Origin: Paenibacillus uliginis N3/975
GTDB lineage: Bacteria > Bacillota > Bacilli > Paenibacillales > Paenibacillaceae
Direction of reading: 5' to 3'
Length of the DNA stretch: 64,000 nucleotides
Assembly (NCBI RefSeq): GCF_900177425.1
Contig: NZ_LT840184.1
Coordinates: 5,063,705-5,127,704 of the forward strand
The notes under the pieces are model-generated. The model was not told where the DNA came from. It worked only from the letters and a program-made list of their open reading frames with translations, and made no database searches. Below are positions 45,701 to 54,856 of the stretch, piece after piece. Numbering within the stretch: the stretch's first letter is position 1; each line of letters begins with the position of its first letter. Both the position numbers and the translations under genes were made by a program.

Positions 45701-45872
45701 ACGCCTTGCGGGTCACGATCGATATATAGTTGGCTAGCAACAGCCTTGCCTCTTCGGGATCGATAGCCTCCCGTCCGATATCATACTCGCCTGTGTTCAG
45801 CTCATCCAACTGCTGCGAGGTAATGTGGTTGATGATTTGTTCGTATAGTCCTTGGTATAGTCCTTGGTGCAT
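42708..45872 (-). CDS. PLD nuclease-DEAD helicase-DUF3427 protein
   Basis: 1054 residues, SD AAGGGAGG. A helical lead (1-130), then a phospholipase D-like nuclease domain (about 140-295) with RLHAKAYIF (H229, K231) and GSSNLSNPAL; an SF2 helicase (about 325-700) with AATGVGKT (355-362), DEFHH (450-454), TATP (476-479) and QQLGRGLR; then DUF3427 (about 760-1054; ELYGGRTGKRFFRELM, FHWQTQSRT, PMSFVWRL). The PLD domain has one HxK motif, so it would act as a dimer. Such proteins occur in mobile defence loci; nucleic-acid degradation is expected, the target is unknown. Confidence 0.85.
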   Translation of the reverse strand: MHQGLYQGLYEQIINHITSQQLDELNTGEYDIGREAIDPEEARLLLANYISIVTRKALKMVREQVSDDAAAVLAQIQTCNEMISILRNNLGDEEFNDLQISEQGEVLTYVYSKMNNIRAVKDVKAIRPVTPLSQSSLFTGSKSEPELMNELKHEIMSADRIELLVSFIKWSGLRCLMEEFRQFTERGGQLRVITTTYMEATDYKAVMELSKLNNTEIKISYDIQRTRLHAKAYIFRRDTGFTTAYVGSSNLSNPALTSGLEWNLKITEKDSYDVLKKIEATYESYWNDREFKAFSLEEENNVEQLKLALRRSKDVQQVQGTFTFDIMPFDYQKEVLEKLEAQRTIYGHMRNLVIAATGVGKTVISAFDYKRFRGQNSRARLLFVAHREEILKQSRDTFRYILKDLNFGGLHVGAHQADEIDHLFISIQSFNSMKLTEVTTPDFYDYIVVDEFHHAAAPSYQRLLSYYTPKILLGLTATPERMDGRDVLGYFNHTIAAEIRLTDAIDRKLLSPFQYFGVADAVDLSQVKWSRRGYDLQELEHLYTNNKIRAVQIMHSLHKYVTDLDEVKGLGFCVGVDHAQYMAKVFSENGIPALALYGGSGSEDRAQAKKRLINGDIKMIFVVDLYNEGVDIPQVNTVLFLRPTESLTVFLQQLGRGLRLAEGKECLTVLDFIGQAHKDYNFQEKFRALLGKTKHSVQHYVENGFAHLPRGSYIQLEKQARGYVLRNLKQATLNRRSLVQRMRYFEADTGLSLTIGQFTKYYGMTIHELYGGRTGKRFFRELMVEAGLKEPFSLEQVEGLKNRIPALLNINSRRWLKFLLAYITEGRQPQGEEEHLMLTMFYYTFYRSEPVKQGFGNMDEAIRHVLNCKEFRDEIAEILTYKLEHIEFVDIQNTFSFPCPLDIHCSYSTDQVLAAFGYYNEEKAPAFREGVKYFEDKQTDIFFITLHKSDKDFSPSTLYEDYAINERLFHWQTQSRTSEGSNTAQRYINHKRLGNKIALFVREYKEDNQFTAPFTFLGEAEYVRHEGNKPMSFVWRLKEEMPAALVPVANKVIV

Positions 45873-46155
45873 GGTGGCCTCCCTTTCAAGGAGTATTCTG
45901 TAAAAATATTAATGTAATATTATAGAATATAAGTGGTGTGATTGGATTATAAAAGTAACTAATCCTATTATACCGGGAAAGCAGGGTCACAGGTTGTTAG
46001 ATGATACTTAGTTCTGGTCAATTTTTAAGAATAAAAATCATAGGTAGGGCATTGATCCGTTATTGAGGTCTAAAAACGGGGTATGTTAAGATAGGAATAG
46101 AAATAAGGAGCAGCCGCCAGCTGCTCCCTTGTACAAACATCTTGAGTAGGATTTC

Positions 46156-46297
46156 TCCTCCAAGATCAAGCTAGGAATGAGAAAGTAACCCACTTAGGCG
46201 CTAACCTTAGGAGTGGGTTACTTCGCTTAACGATGTAGGTCTACAGTGCCAAAAGGAAGATCCCGAAGGTTATCACTTTACCGAACGAAATGTTCAT
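46156..46297 (-). pseudogene. Degenerate type I toxin-like locus (element B) with hairpin
   Basis: Minus strand: AGGTGGTG, ATG at 46297, MNISFGKVITFGIFLLAL and TAG (46241). Behind the TAG the same frame continues TYIVKRSNPLL, so a nonsense mutation in a longer hydrophobic peptide is likely. Then comes a hairpin AAGTAACCCACT / AGTGGGTTACTT (about 46172-46227). This is the layout of holin-like type I toxins with a 3' hairpin. Related to element A at 41471-41590; the two flank the helicase module in the same orientation. Confidence 0.45.
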
Positions 46298-46361
46298 CGC
46301 ACCACCTAAAAGCTTTCAATAGAAAGCCACATCGAAAGCATGAGGAGTACGCCCACTCAAG

Positions 46362-46396
46362 ATGTGCATGTGCATGTGCATGTGCATGTGCATGTG
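46362..46396. repeat. ATGTGC hexanucleotide microsatellite
   Basis: Five full ATGTGC units plus a partial one, in intergenic DNA before the jetD end. Copy number may vary between isolates. Confidence 0.85.
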
Positions 46397-46464
46397 AAAT
46401 TATAGTATTATATCTGTACTTCAGGGAAAAACCCTAGTAAATTCAATATATTAATTTATCTCAC

Positions 46465-47874
46465 TTAAACTTTAACAGATAGTCTTAATAATTCAATCCA
46501 GTCATTCTTTAATTCAAATGTTATACTTTCTTGGTAAACCTTCCTTCTCTTATCAGCCATGGTACTTGCTAATTCATTATCAGGTTTACTTTCCAAAACT
46601 TTTCTATCATGATTTGAAAGTAACAAACTATCTCGATTTAGATAACGAATATATGTATCCGAGTCCATTTTCCACATTTCTACAGCGCCGATGAACATTT
46701 TATTAACACCGCTTGCAATTTCGACTCCATACCGATCAAAATCACCGGAGTAATAAATAACACACCTCGGATTAGTTTTAAGACAATTTTCTATAAAGTG
46801 CTTAGAAGCATCACGTAATTGACCAGAAGTGCATACCAAGGCAGGAAAATTCTCAGGCAGCTGTTCATATGATAAACCTGTTCCATTAAGAAAATGTATC
46901 GTTTCATCCATCAAAAATGAAAATACTGATGGATTCTCGAAAACATATAAGGCAGAATATTCGGGCCAGTCTTCACATTCTTCAATTTCGCGCAGATTCA
47001 GTGTTCTTGGAGAGGATGAGTACATAAAATCTTTTGCAAAAATAAGCATATTTGAGCTAATATCATCATCCATAATGCCGGAGTTTCTATAAACTTGACG
47101 TTTCTCCATAAAATTCGGAAGCATTAAATGCTGATTATATACATTTATTCCATTCTTAATCCTCTGGTTATTAATATCACGAAGAGCATACCATAGAAGT
47201 CTGCCTCCAGGCTGTTTCCAATCAAAAGCGTGTGGGTCCAATGTAACGAATTCAGCTAAAATAGGAAGTCTAATCCAAGCTACACTGATTCCTTTTTTTT
47301 GAAACATAACTTCTCTTTCAATACACAAGAACCATAGAGCCTTAACACATTGAAAAAGCTCATCCCCCCCTCCTCCCTCTCTAAATAAATTTTTCACTAC
47401 TCCGTAACCAGATGCATCTCCTCCTTTTAATCTGTTAAACCAGTTATATATCTCTTCTGAAAAAACACTGTTATACAGATTTGTCTTAAATAAATTCTCG
47501 AATTTACTATTTACTTGGTCAAACAACTGTAACCATTTCATTTCTCGTATCTCTTTTTGCTCCATATTCGTAAGCAATGGTTCATCATTTAAAATTTCAT
47601 ATAATTCAGGAATGGTCAGCTTGTATCCCCGCTCCAATTCCTCCGCAATAACGCTAAGATGAACTTCAACTTCAGTCCCCGGACGTACTCTCCGCGTTAA
47701 TCGGGTTCCAAAAAAATCCTGAAGTCGACTCGCCTCTTCGGTAGTACCTACAGTAATTTTAGCATTACCCTTTACGCCATTCTGTCCTCGATATTTCCGA
47801 AATACGGCATCCAGTAGATTTGAGAATGAAGGATCACTATAATATTGCTTAGCTGTTTTACGATAATGAACCAT
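46465..47874 (-). CDS. jetD: Wadjet type II JetD (TIGR02679-like, TOPRIM nuclease subunit)
   Basis: 469 residues, last gene of the operon, 9 bases after jetC (GAGGTAA is the ribosome site, inside the end of jetC). N-terminal DNA-binding part (about 1-110), then the C-terminal DUF2399/TOPRIM-like domain with ALVCTSGQLRDASKHF and YYSGDFDRYGVEIA (around 375-390), where the Asp/Asp pair would hold metal. JetD is the nuclease that cleaves plasmid DNA extruded by the JetABC motor. Confidence 0.88.
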   Translation of the reverse strand: MVHYRKTAKQYYSDPSFSNLLDAVFRKYRGQNGVKGNAKITVGTTEEASRLQDFFGTRLTRRVRPGTEVEVHLSVIAEELERGYKLTIPELYEILNDEPLLTNMEQKEIREMKWLQLFDQVNSKFENLFKTNLYNSVFSEEIYNWFNRLKGGDASGYGVVKNLFREGGGGDELFQCVKALWFLCIEREVMFQKKGISVAWIRLPILAEFVTLDPHAFDWKQPGGRLLWYALRDINNQRIKNGINVYNQHLMLPNFMEKRQVYRNSGIMDDDISSNMLIFAKDFMYSSSPRTLNLREIEECEDWPEYSALYVFENPSVFSFLMDETIHFLNGTGLSYEQLPENFPALVCTSGQLRDASKHFIENCLKTNPRCVIYYSGDFDRYGVEIASGVNKMFIGAVEMWKMDSDTYIRYLNRDSLLLSNHDRKVLESKPDNELASTMADKRRKVYQESITFELKNDWIELLRLSVKV

Positions 47875-47883
47875 AACCCTAGC

Positions 47884-50800
47884 TTACCTCGTTTCTAGAC
47901 TTTCAAGTTCTTTCTCTACCAAAACTCTAACTTGTCCATTCCAACGATAATGAAATAATGTCACCACATCTATATCCTTGGGTCTGAATATTTCATATAT
48001 AGCCAGCCGCGGAACTGTATCATAACACCCCCACAGCACTTGAGAAGTCATAATGTAATCAAAGCCCATATCGGTTAACAAATGAAACATATCCCTCATA
48101 TTCGATTCATCTACTCCAGCAAAAGCTTCATCAAGCGAAATGATCCTTGGTGCATCCATGTCGGCATCACTGTATCTGGAATAGGTCGCCGCAAATAAAG
48201 GAATATACATTGACATTGCTTTCTCTCCGCCGCTAAGGACATTAAATTTGGAATCGGTAAGTGGTTTATATCCCGTTTGTCCACCTTTTTTATAACTTAG
48301 TTCAAATTCAAACCACAATCTGTAATCCAGCAAATGGTAGAGGTATTCTCTTAATGCCCCATGTCCGTCCTGTGCCTCTTGCTTTGCTTGAGTAATACGT
48401 GTACGAAAATGTTCAATAACCTGCTCAATCTGCTCATCATCCATCCGATGCGCATCTAATTTCAACAATTCAATTAGCTCCGAGGTATCTAGTTCAGATT
48501 CAATAGAACTACCTTTAGCTTTCCAATCAAGTGATAATTTTAGCCCACTGGATGTATCCCGCTGACCCATCAATTTCTTCATCTGGTCTATCCAATCTTG
48601 AGCTCGATTTATCCGATTTCGAACAGCCTTTCCAACACTTCCTAATATAATTTCTTCATAAAGCGCTCTGTCGCTTTCCGTTAGTAACACTCGTTGTTCT
48701 TCTTCAAGCGTACGTAATTCTTCGAGTAGAACAGATGGGGGAAGAGAATTAAAACGATCCCTATTCGACGAGATAATCATCCTACCCGATTCAAGATATT
48801 CTAGATTAAGAGCATAATCCTGCAAGTTACTTCGAGCCACACTAAATTCTTGTGAAAGTTCATTAGCGACTCTTTCTTGTGGTACGTCAATAAATTCAGA
48901 TCTATAATAATTTATTATTTGTTCACATAAATTAATGCTTAATTCGCTATCTCCAGAACTGTTCTGGTACTCTTTCCATTTCAACACTAGACCCAATTTC
49001 ATTTCATTGGACCATTTTTCTAGTGATGTTTTTAAATTATCTTCACTTTCATTCCGCTGATTATTTAACAAATCAAAATTAGCATTGATCCTTCCAATTT
49101 CTTGTCTCAACTTCTCTTTTGTATCTTGTTGACAATCAATATAACCTTTCAATGCTTTTTTTTCTTCTTTTAATAACTTGATTTCCTTGAAAATTTCCTC
49201 TGGACCCAGACCAGACATCAGCTTTTTCATCTCGTTGATTTGTGCAGTTAAGGTCTTCTTATCCTCAAGTAGTTGTTCCTTCGATAATTGTTCTTCTTCT
49301 ATTTGTATCAATACACTTGATTGCTCCTCAAGCAAATGGCTATATCTCTGTTTGAGTTCTTTATGACTTCTCCACAGAGAAAACAATTCTGAGATCATAG
49401 TCCGATAATCGTGACATGATTCGATGGCTTCTTTAATTTGATGTTCCTGCTTAATTCTTGACCACCCAGCAGTTTGCTCTGTTAATTTAATCTGGAATTC
49501 TCTCCAGTTTGCGACTTTCTGCTTATATCGGTTCTCTACCTTCTGTTCCTGATTCATGATTTCTTTTAATCGATAGGATACTTGAATCAAAGCATCGATA
49601 TGTTTTTGTAGTTCTATATCGCTTGGAAAATCGTCTAACTCCTGTTGCAGTTGTTTTCGTTGATTTTCAAATTCAGTAATAACATGATCTCTTTCAATAA
49701 TCATGTTATGAAGTTGTTGAATATTTTCTTCAAGATTGGAAATTTTAATTAACCGGGTCTGCTTTCTAGTCTCGCTTCCAATAAATTCAGCACGTATTTT
49801 GGAGGCATTTTTCCCGGTGAGCGGTCCTAATTTAAAATGGCCTTTTTCACTAATGAATGCATCATGCAGCAGACTTTTATCATTTAATCCTTTTGTATCC
49901 TTCAGCCATCGGATGCTATTTAAGACCTGGTTAATATCTTCATGAGATAAACCACATTCCAGAGAGGGTGTAGCATACAAAACGCTTCCTAAAGACTCCC
50001 CGTCCGTTTGAAAAGCCGGTTCGAACCAGACTTCTTCTTCATTATTTGCATTGGAAATAATCACTCTTCCATCAGGGAAAATCCATGCGTCCAATAGACC
50101 GGAATGAGCAAGCGTCTCTTCTATTAAAGCTCTATCGCCCTCACTCAACTCAGGATTGAATTCGCAAACAGTATAAAGGGGCGCTCCTGTTCCAAGTCTT
50201 CTCCGACTTCTAGATTCTGTTTTTCTCACTGACCTCTCTGGTTCAGGATCTTTCGAATTCATCCATTCATCACGCTCAGCTTGAAGCGATTCACAATCTT
50301 TTTGCAGCGACTGTTTTTGATGATTCAATGAACTCAATTGTTGCAATATTTCCTGTTGTTTTTGTTCATAAGCATCTATCATCGGCAAACGTACCGTATT
50401 ATAACTTCTTTCTTTCACCGATATAAGAGAAAGAGATCGTAATGATTCACGCAATTGATCTCCTCCTACAGGTAGGATAGTTAACTTCTGCTGCCAACTT
50501 ACAAAAGCTTCTCTTAATTTATCTCTTGTCTCTTCGAATTCATTCTCTTGCTTAGCTAGCTCTTCCTCTGTAATATTTCTCTCCCTTACAATCTCACCCA
50601 ATTCAATTTCTGCCTCTTTTGCTGTAATTGATGCCTCCCTTTCACTTCTGGCTATCTCATAAGTAACAGACAATTGGTATTGATGTAATTGAAAGTCCTT
50701 TGTCCAGCTATCTGCCCATTTTTCATCCTCATGAACGCTGCGAGACCAAATTCCTTGATATATGTCATGCTCTTTAAATTCTACTATCCGCGCAATATTC

Positions 50801-52005
50801 TCCATTTCCTCTATAGCTTTATGCTGATCATTCGAAAGTTCAACTAATTTATCATTAGAGTAGGTAACTTGCTGGTTCAAACGATCACGGCGAATAATAG
50901 TTTCATTTAATCTGCGCTCATTAATTGTTAACTGATTAATAGTAGATTGTATCTGTTGTTCAAGACGCTCCATTTCTCTATGCTTTTCCATTACTTCACT
51001 ACGGTTTAATACATCTAAACTACTATCAATTTCTTCTAATCGCTCTCTAGATATCCTTAGAGTTTCCATAGCATATAAATATTTTTTGTTAACTTCATTT
51101 TTCTCAATTTCATGAGAACTAATTTGCTGTAAGAGTTGATTATTTTTTTGCGAGCGTACCCAAACTTCCTCAGATGATTGCTTGAGCAAATACTCATTAT
51201 ATTTATTATATTTTTCTGTGATTTTTTGAAGATCACCAATATGAATTTGTAGTTCTTCTAAACGATCTGTAATTTGATCCATATCTTCCATCACATCTGA
51301 AAGAGGATTTAATTCTTCTTCACTTAAAGGTGGCAAGGCTCTTGTAAGTATTTCATACATAGAAGAAGGTTTAAAATCTTTTGATAATTTGGGGCTTCTA
51401 AGTTCTAGCAACAACTTCAACAGATCTTTATACGATTCCTCATCTCGAAAACCGAATATAGCTTTATTCACCAGACTTTTATATGCCGCCTGCTCCTGAA
51501 CTACTTGGCCCGCACCTATCAAATCTTCGAGATTTTTTCGATTTAAGGGGATTTTTTTATTTTGCTCTTTCCATAAATTACAATCATACAACCAAAAATC
51601 ATGATTGATTCTTCTACCATCATCCAGCAAAAAACCCCAAAAGCCAAGTTGGGCTGCACCACGTCGTGCTCTAATGCCGATACCAATTGTTTTAAATAAT
51701 TTTTTTTCAGAATGATAGAATTCAAGCCATAAGTAACCTGTTCGATCGGTATGACCATGATCATCCTCTCCCAACAAGTAATACTCAAGTCTGCGATCGC
51801 GGGATCCAAAGGGGTCAAGCCTCTCTGGCCTTTTATCACCATCCAACACAAGCGGAATAAAACTCTGCATTGTAACCGATTTGCCGGAGCCGTTCGCTCC
51901 TCTTAAAATAACTCTGCCTTCTTCTAATTGAAATTCTTCATCATCGTAAAACCAAAAGTTCAGTATTCCGGCCCGATTCATCTGCCAACGTTCTACCACC
52001 CCCAA
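47884..52005 (-). CDS. jetC: Wadjet type II JetC (TIGR02680-like SMC ATPase)
   Basis: About 1373 residues. Walker A GANGSGKS near residue 36-43, long coiled coils broken by a hinge-like region (about 580-720), C-terminal ABC signature LSGGEKAMSMY and Walker B IISLDEAFAGVD. This is the SMC/MukB-like loop-extruding motor of Wadjet. Start: TAGGAGGTG then 6 bases then TTG (52005) is preferred to the GTG inside the ribosome site (52014). The stop of jetB is the TAG of that same ribosome site, so the two are coupled. Confidence 0.9.
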   Translation of the reverse strand: MGVVERWQMNRAGILNFWFYDDEEFQLEEGRVILRGANGSGKSVTMQSFIPLVLDGDKRPERLDPFGSRDRRLEYYLLGEDDHGHTDRTGYLWLEFYHSEKKLFKTIGIGIRARRGAAQLGFWGFLLDDGRRINHDFWLYDCNLWKEQNKKIPLNRKNLEDLIGAGQVVQEQAAYKSLVNKAIFGFRDEESYKDLLKLLLELRSPKLSKDFKPSSMYEILTRALPPLSEEELNPLSDVMEDMDQITDRLEELQIHIGDLQKITEKYNKYNEYLLKQSSEEVWVRSQKNNQLLQQISSHEIEKNEVNKKYLYAMETLRISRERLEEIDSSLDVLNRSEVMEKHREMERLEQQIQSTINQLTINERRLNETIIRRDRLNQQVTYSNDKLVELSNDQHKAIEEMENIARIVEFKEHDIYQGIWSRSVHEDEKWADSWTKDFQLHQYQLSVTYEIARSEREASITAKEAEIELGEIVRERNITEEELAKQENEFEETRDKLREAFVSWQQKLTILPVGGDQLRESLRSLSLISVKERSYNTVRLPMIDAYEQKQQEILQQLSSLNHQKQSLQKDCESLQAERDEWMNSKDPEPERSVRKTESRSRRRLGTGAPLYTVCEFNPELSEGDRALIEETLAHSGLLDAWIFPDGRVIISNANNEEEVWFEPAFQTDGESLGSVLYATPSLECGLSHEDINQVLNSIRWLKDTKGLNDKSLLHDAFISEKGHFKLGPLTGKNASKIRAEFIGSETRKQTRLIKISNLEENIQQLHNMIIERDHVITEFENQRKQLQQELDDFPSDIELQKHIDALIQVSYRLKEIMNQEQKVENRYKQKVANWREFQIKLTEQTAGWSRIKQEHQIKEAIESCHDYRTMISELFSLWRSHKELKQRYSHLLEEQSSVLIQIEEEQLSKEQLLEDKKTLTAQINEMKKLMSGLGPEEIFKEIKLLKEEKKALKGYIDCQQDTKEKLRQEIGRINANFDLLNNQRNESEDNLKTSLEKWSNEMKLGLVLKWKEYQNSSGDSELSINLCEQIINYYRSEFIDVPQERVANELSQEFSVARSNLQDYALNLEYLESGRMIISSNRDRFNSLPPSVLLEELRTLEEEQRVLLTESDRALYEEIILGSVGKAVRNRINRAQDWIDQMKKLMGQRDTSSGLKLSLDWKAKGSSIESELDTSELIELLKLDAHRMDDEQIEQVIEHFRTRITQAKQEAQDGHGALREYLYHLLDYRLWFEFELSYKKGGQTGYKPLTDSKFNVLSGGEKAMSMYIPLFAATYSRYSDADMDAPRIISLDEAFAGVDESNMRDMFHLLTDMGFDYIMTSQVLWGCYDTVPRLAIYEIFRPKDIDVVTLFHYRWNGQVRVLVEKELESLETR

Positions 52006-52017
52006 AACTCGCACCTC

Positions 52018-53247
52018 CTAGGTATCTAATTCCACTGATCCATATTTAGCCGTCCATCTTCCAACTGCAGCATTCACTACGAAAAATCCATCATGATCCC
52101 ATTCAGCCAATCCCCAATCTATAAGATGCTGACACACATCCTCGGCAAGCAAAGGGGCATTCTTCTTACGGTATTCATTGGCCCAGAATTCTTTGTATTC
52201 GTCCTTTAAATGAAGTAAGATTCGTTCCACATGACCTTTGGTAAGACGTATTTGTCCACCCTGTTCGAAAATCAATTTTGCATTAGTCCCCTGGACTTCC
52301 GTCCTAATTTGACCACATAACAACAGACCAATATCTGAAATTGCTGATAACGTTGGAAATACTTCAGCCTCAGCTGAAGGCCCTTCCTCAAAAAATAGAA
52401 GCCCCTCACGATACTCGCTGCCTTCCCAACCAAACATGGATTGCAATTGTCTTAATAATTTATTTTTTTCACTATAAAAATAATAAAGATCATCTTTCCA
52501 TTCCTTATCCAACACCACTGGTTCCAGTAAGAACCGTCGGTACATCTCATGTCTTCTTCGACGATTTAATTCTTGAAGATCATCCCCATACAACTGTGTT
52601 TCTCTTAACTCTTCTACTTGAAAGTAGCTCATAAGTTCCCTAGGTAAGTTTCTCAACACATAACGATGGTAAGAAGTACATTCATAAAGCACATCACGAC
52701 TTGCATCATGCGTTGCCCATTCCATCTCATTTCCGTCGACCCCGCGAACAATGTCTAAGCTTTTCAGCTTCTTTATAGCTCTGGACATAGAAAGCCGATG
52801 AAAATAATTTTTCCAGTCTACTTCCATCCCTTGCTCAACCATGTAATCACGAATTTCTCTAATCAGCTCTGTTAAAAGAAATTGATCACTCTCTGTTTTT
52901 TGTTCAAGAAACCATAAGCCATAGGTAAACAATGTGTAATCAAGAGGTTCACGAAATTCTTGAAAACCCATCCACGGATGAGCGATAACCGGAGTCTTTT
53001 CCAGTTTGACTAGTTTTCTATTTAAAATTAGAGAATAACCGGCAAACTCATTGAACCATGTTTTTAATTCAGATATCTGATCCTTTATCCAATAATACAA
53101 CTCAGGATCGGATTCTTTAGTGATCCAAGGACGATTTAAAAGAGCGTTCATACACTGTTTACGTCGATATGCACGCTCATCCTTGTCAACGACGTTTGTT
53201 CTTTTTCTCTTTGGATTATTCGTTTTTCCAATTTTTATTTTCTCCAT
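52018..53247 (-). CDS. jetB: Wadjet type II JetB (TIGR02678-like, MukE-like)
   Basis: 409 residues, ATG behind GAGGTGAAT. Basic N-terminal tail (KTNNPKRKRTNVV), then the DUF2398 pattern AYRRKQCMNALLNRPWITKESDPELYYWI, LILNRKLVKLEKTPVIAHPWMGFQEFREPLDYTLF and winged-helix-like segments. It is the small kleisin-binding subunit of the SMC motor. 33 bases after jetA. Confidence 0.88.
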   Translation of the reverse strand: MEKIKIGKTNNPKRKRTNVVDKDERAYRRKQCMNALLNRPWITKESDPELYYWIKDQISELKTWFNEFAGYSLILNRKLVKLEKTPVIAHPWMGFQEFREPLDYTLFTYGLWFLEQKTESDQFLLTELIREIRDYMVEQGMEVDWKNYFHRLSMSRAIKKLKSLDIVRGVDGNEMEWATHDASRDVLYECTSYHRYVLRNLPRELMSYFQVEELRETQLYGDDLQELNRRRRHEMYRRFLLEPVVLDKEWKDDLYYFYSEKNKLLRQLQSMFGWEGSEYREGLLFFEEGPSAEAEVFPTLSAISDIGLLLCGQIRTEVQGTNAKLIFEQGGQIRLTKGHVERILLHLKDEYKEFWANEYRKKNAPLLAEDVCQHLIDWGLAEWDHDGFFVVNAAVGRWTAKYGSVELDT

Positions 53248-53280
53248 GATTCACCTCAAACAATGTGGAGATGTCATATA

Positions 53281-54834
53281 CTATTCCTCGACCCAGTGAA
53301 GCATTTGCTCCCATGCACTCTGATTAATTACTGAAAAAGTAAAACTATAATTTAAAAGTTCAAGATCACCATCTTCACATTGCATAGTGGTTCGTTCTTT
53401 ACTTTCGGGTTGCTCCATTTGGATTCTCACTCCTTCAGGAGTTTCCAATGACCATTTAGGTGAATTCAGGCAACGGCTAATCCATTGTAAAATCTGAATT
53501 CTTGTAGAAGTTGTTATTCTTTCTAAATTGGATATTTCTACATTCTTAAGACCAACCATACTTTTCAGGAACTTGTACTCCTGTTTATGTTGCTCGATAT
53601 ATATTTTCCTTAAATTATTTTTTCTCATAGTTTTATCCATAATTGGATTCTGGCCATCTTGCCGGTCCTGTTTTTTTCTACTCCGTGACCGCAGCGTTTT
53701 TTCAATTGGAGGCTGTTCCCACATAGACTCTTCCTGGCTATCTGATTCCCTTCGATCTACTCCCAGCAAATGTCGGGTTGGAAACATTCCAAATACATAG
53801 GCAGCGAGCGTGTGAGCTAATTCGACGTCCTCTAAACGGTAAAACCATTGTCCCAAGTAATCGAGTTCTTTTTTTCTGCTGATTCCAGAACTTTTTCTTT
53901 CCTGTATACGCACTGCACAGCGAACTATTTTGACGATCGCTTCTTTGGTCGCGCGTTCCAATAAAGACATCTCACTAAGGTAATCATCCCCACCTACGAA
54001 CCACCTATATATACCTTCCCATTTCTCCAACAGCTGTTCATAGTATTGTTCCTGTGTTATTGTCACTTCCATTTTTGGTATACGCCATTCATCCTTCAAA
54101 ACAGCCTGTATAAATAACTCCTTTACTCCTGGTGTTATTTGTTCAAAATTACCCTCAATTCTGTACGATCTCCGCTGTAGAGCCTGAATAAAATCTTGCA
54201 GGTAACGAGTGATTGAGTCTTTATATAACAAAAAAGCATCTGTAACCATTAGATCTTCTGCCATATTCGTCTGAAGGCTAGCAATGTAGTCTACTGATGC
54301 TTCATGTAATGTTTGAAACGAGCCATATAATGTATTCCATATATCTCTAGCTTCATCCGCTTCATATTCACCTGCATTTTTTCGGACTCTGATTAAGCAA
54401 TCTGCAATAGTATCAAATAATGTTGGTTCTAAAGAACCTCCGTAGCCTCGAACATTTTCCAAACTCTCAAGCAAACGCTCAATTTCAATAGAATAAGGGG
54501 TGAGGAGATACTGATATTTTTTGCGTAAATATTCATCTACGGTAACCGCCTTTCCGCCATCATGTCTGGAAGAAAGATTTCCCCATTCTACTAACTGATC
54601 AAGGTCAATTTGGCATTGTTCCAAGGTATAATTGAGGTTTAAATTCCATGACATTATTCCCTCGTATACATCTTCAGATTTGAGCCAATAATTAAGCCTC
54701 AGATATTCCCCGTAAAGAAAACGCATAATGGCCCTGTATCTCGTCACATTATCTGCATTTATGTATTTCAACTCCGGCACGCTACGTAGAGAATGTATAT
54801 TCGGAACTTTACCCACAGTAGTTCCCCATTTCAT
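53281..54834 (-). CDS. jetA: Wadjet type II JetA (TIGR02677-like kleisin)
   Basis: 517 residues, DUF2397 pattern (RYRAIMRFLYGEYLRLNYWLKSEDVYEGIM, EWGNLSSRHDGGKAVTVDEYLRKKYQYLLTPYSIEIERLL) with winged-helix ends. It bridges the heads of JetC. The first ATG (54834) has no ribosome site; a GTG six codons later has GGGGA upstream and may be the true start. It follows the TIR-like gene by 22 bases with no terminator between them. Confidence 0.88.
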   Translation of the reverse strand: MKWGTTVGKVPNIHSLRSVPELKYINADNVTRYRAIMRFLYGEYLRLNYWLKSEDVYEGIMSWNLNLNYTLEQCQIDLDQLVEWGNLSSRHDGGKAVTVDEYLRKKYQYLLTPYSIEIERLLESLENVRGYGGSLEPTLFDTIADCLIRVRKNAGEYEADEARDIWNTLYGSFQTLHEASVDYIASLQTNMAEDLMVTDAFLLYKDSITRYLQDFIQALQRRSYRIEGNFEQITPGVKELFIQAVLKDEWRIPKMEVTITQEQYYEQLLEKWEGIYRWFVGGDDYLSEMSLLERATKEAIVKIVRCAVRIQERKSSGISRKKELDYLGQWFYRLEDVELAHTLAAYVFGMFPTRHLLGVDRRESDSQEESMWEQPPIEKTLRSRSRKKQDRQDGQNPIMDKTMRKNNLRKIYIEQHKQEYKFLKSMVGLKNVEISNLERITTSTRIQILQWISRCLNSPKWSLETPEGVRIQMEQPESKERTTMQCEDGDLELLNYSFTFSVINQSAWEQMLHWVEE

Positions 54835-54856
54835 CTTGACTATGTAGATACAGAAT

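Larger units (their letters stand above)
45873..46464. other. Long intergenic region between helicase and jetD
   Basis: No standard gene. It holds the promoter side of the helicase (TATAAT-like at about 45919-45924 on the minus strand, no clear -35), the second hairpin element (46156-46297) and a six-base microsatellite (46362-46396). Confidence 0.5.

Noticed and set aside
46246..46437. 63-codon plus-strand ORF with a Cys-Ala repeat
   Set aside because: The repeat is only the translation of the microsatellite; no ribosome site.
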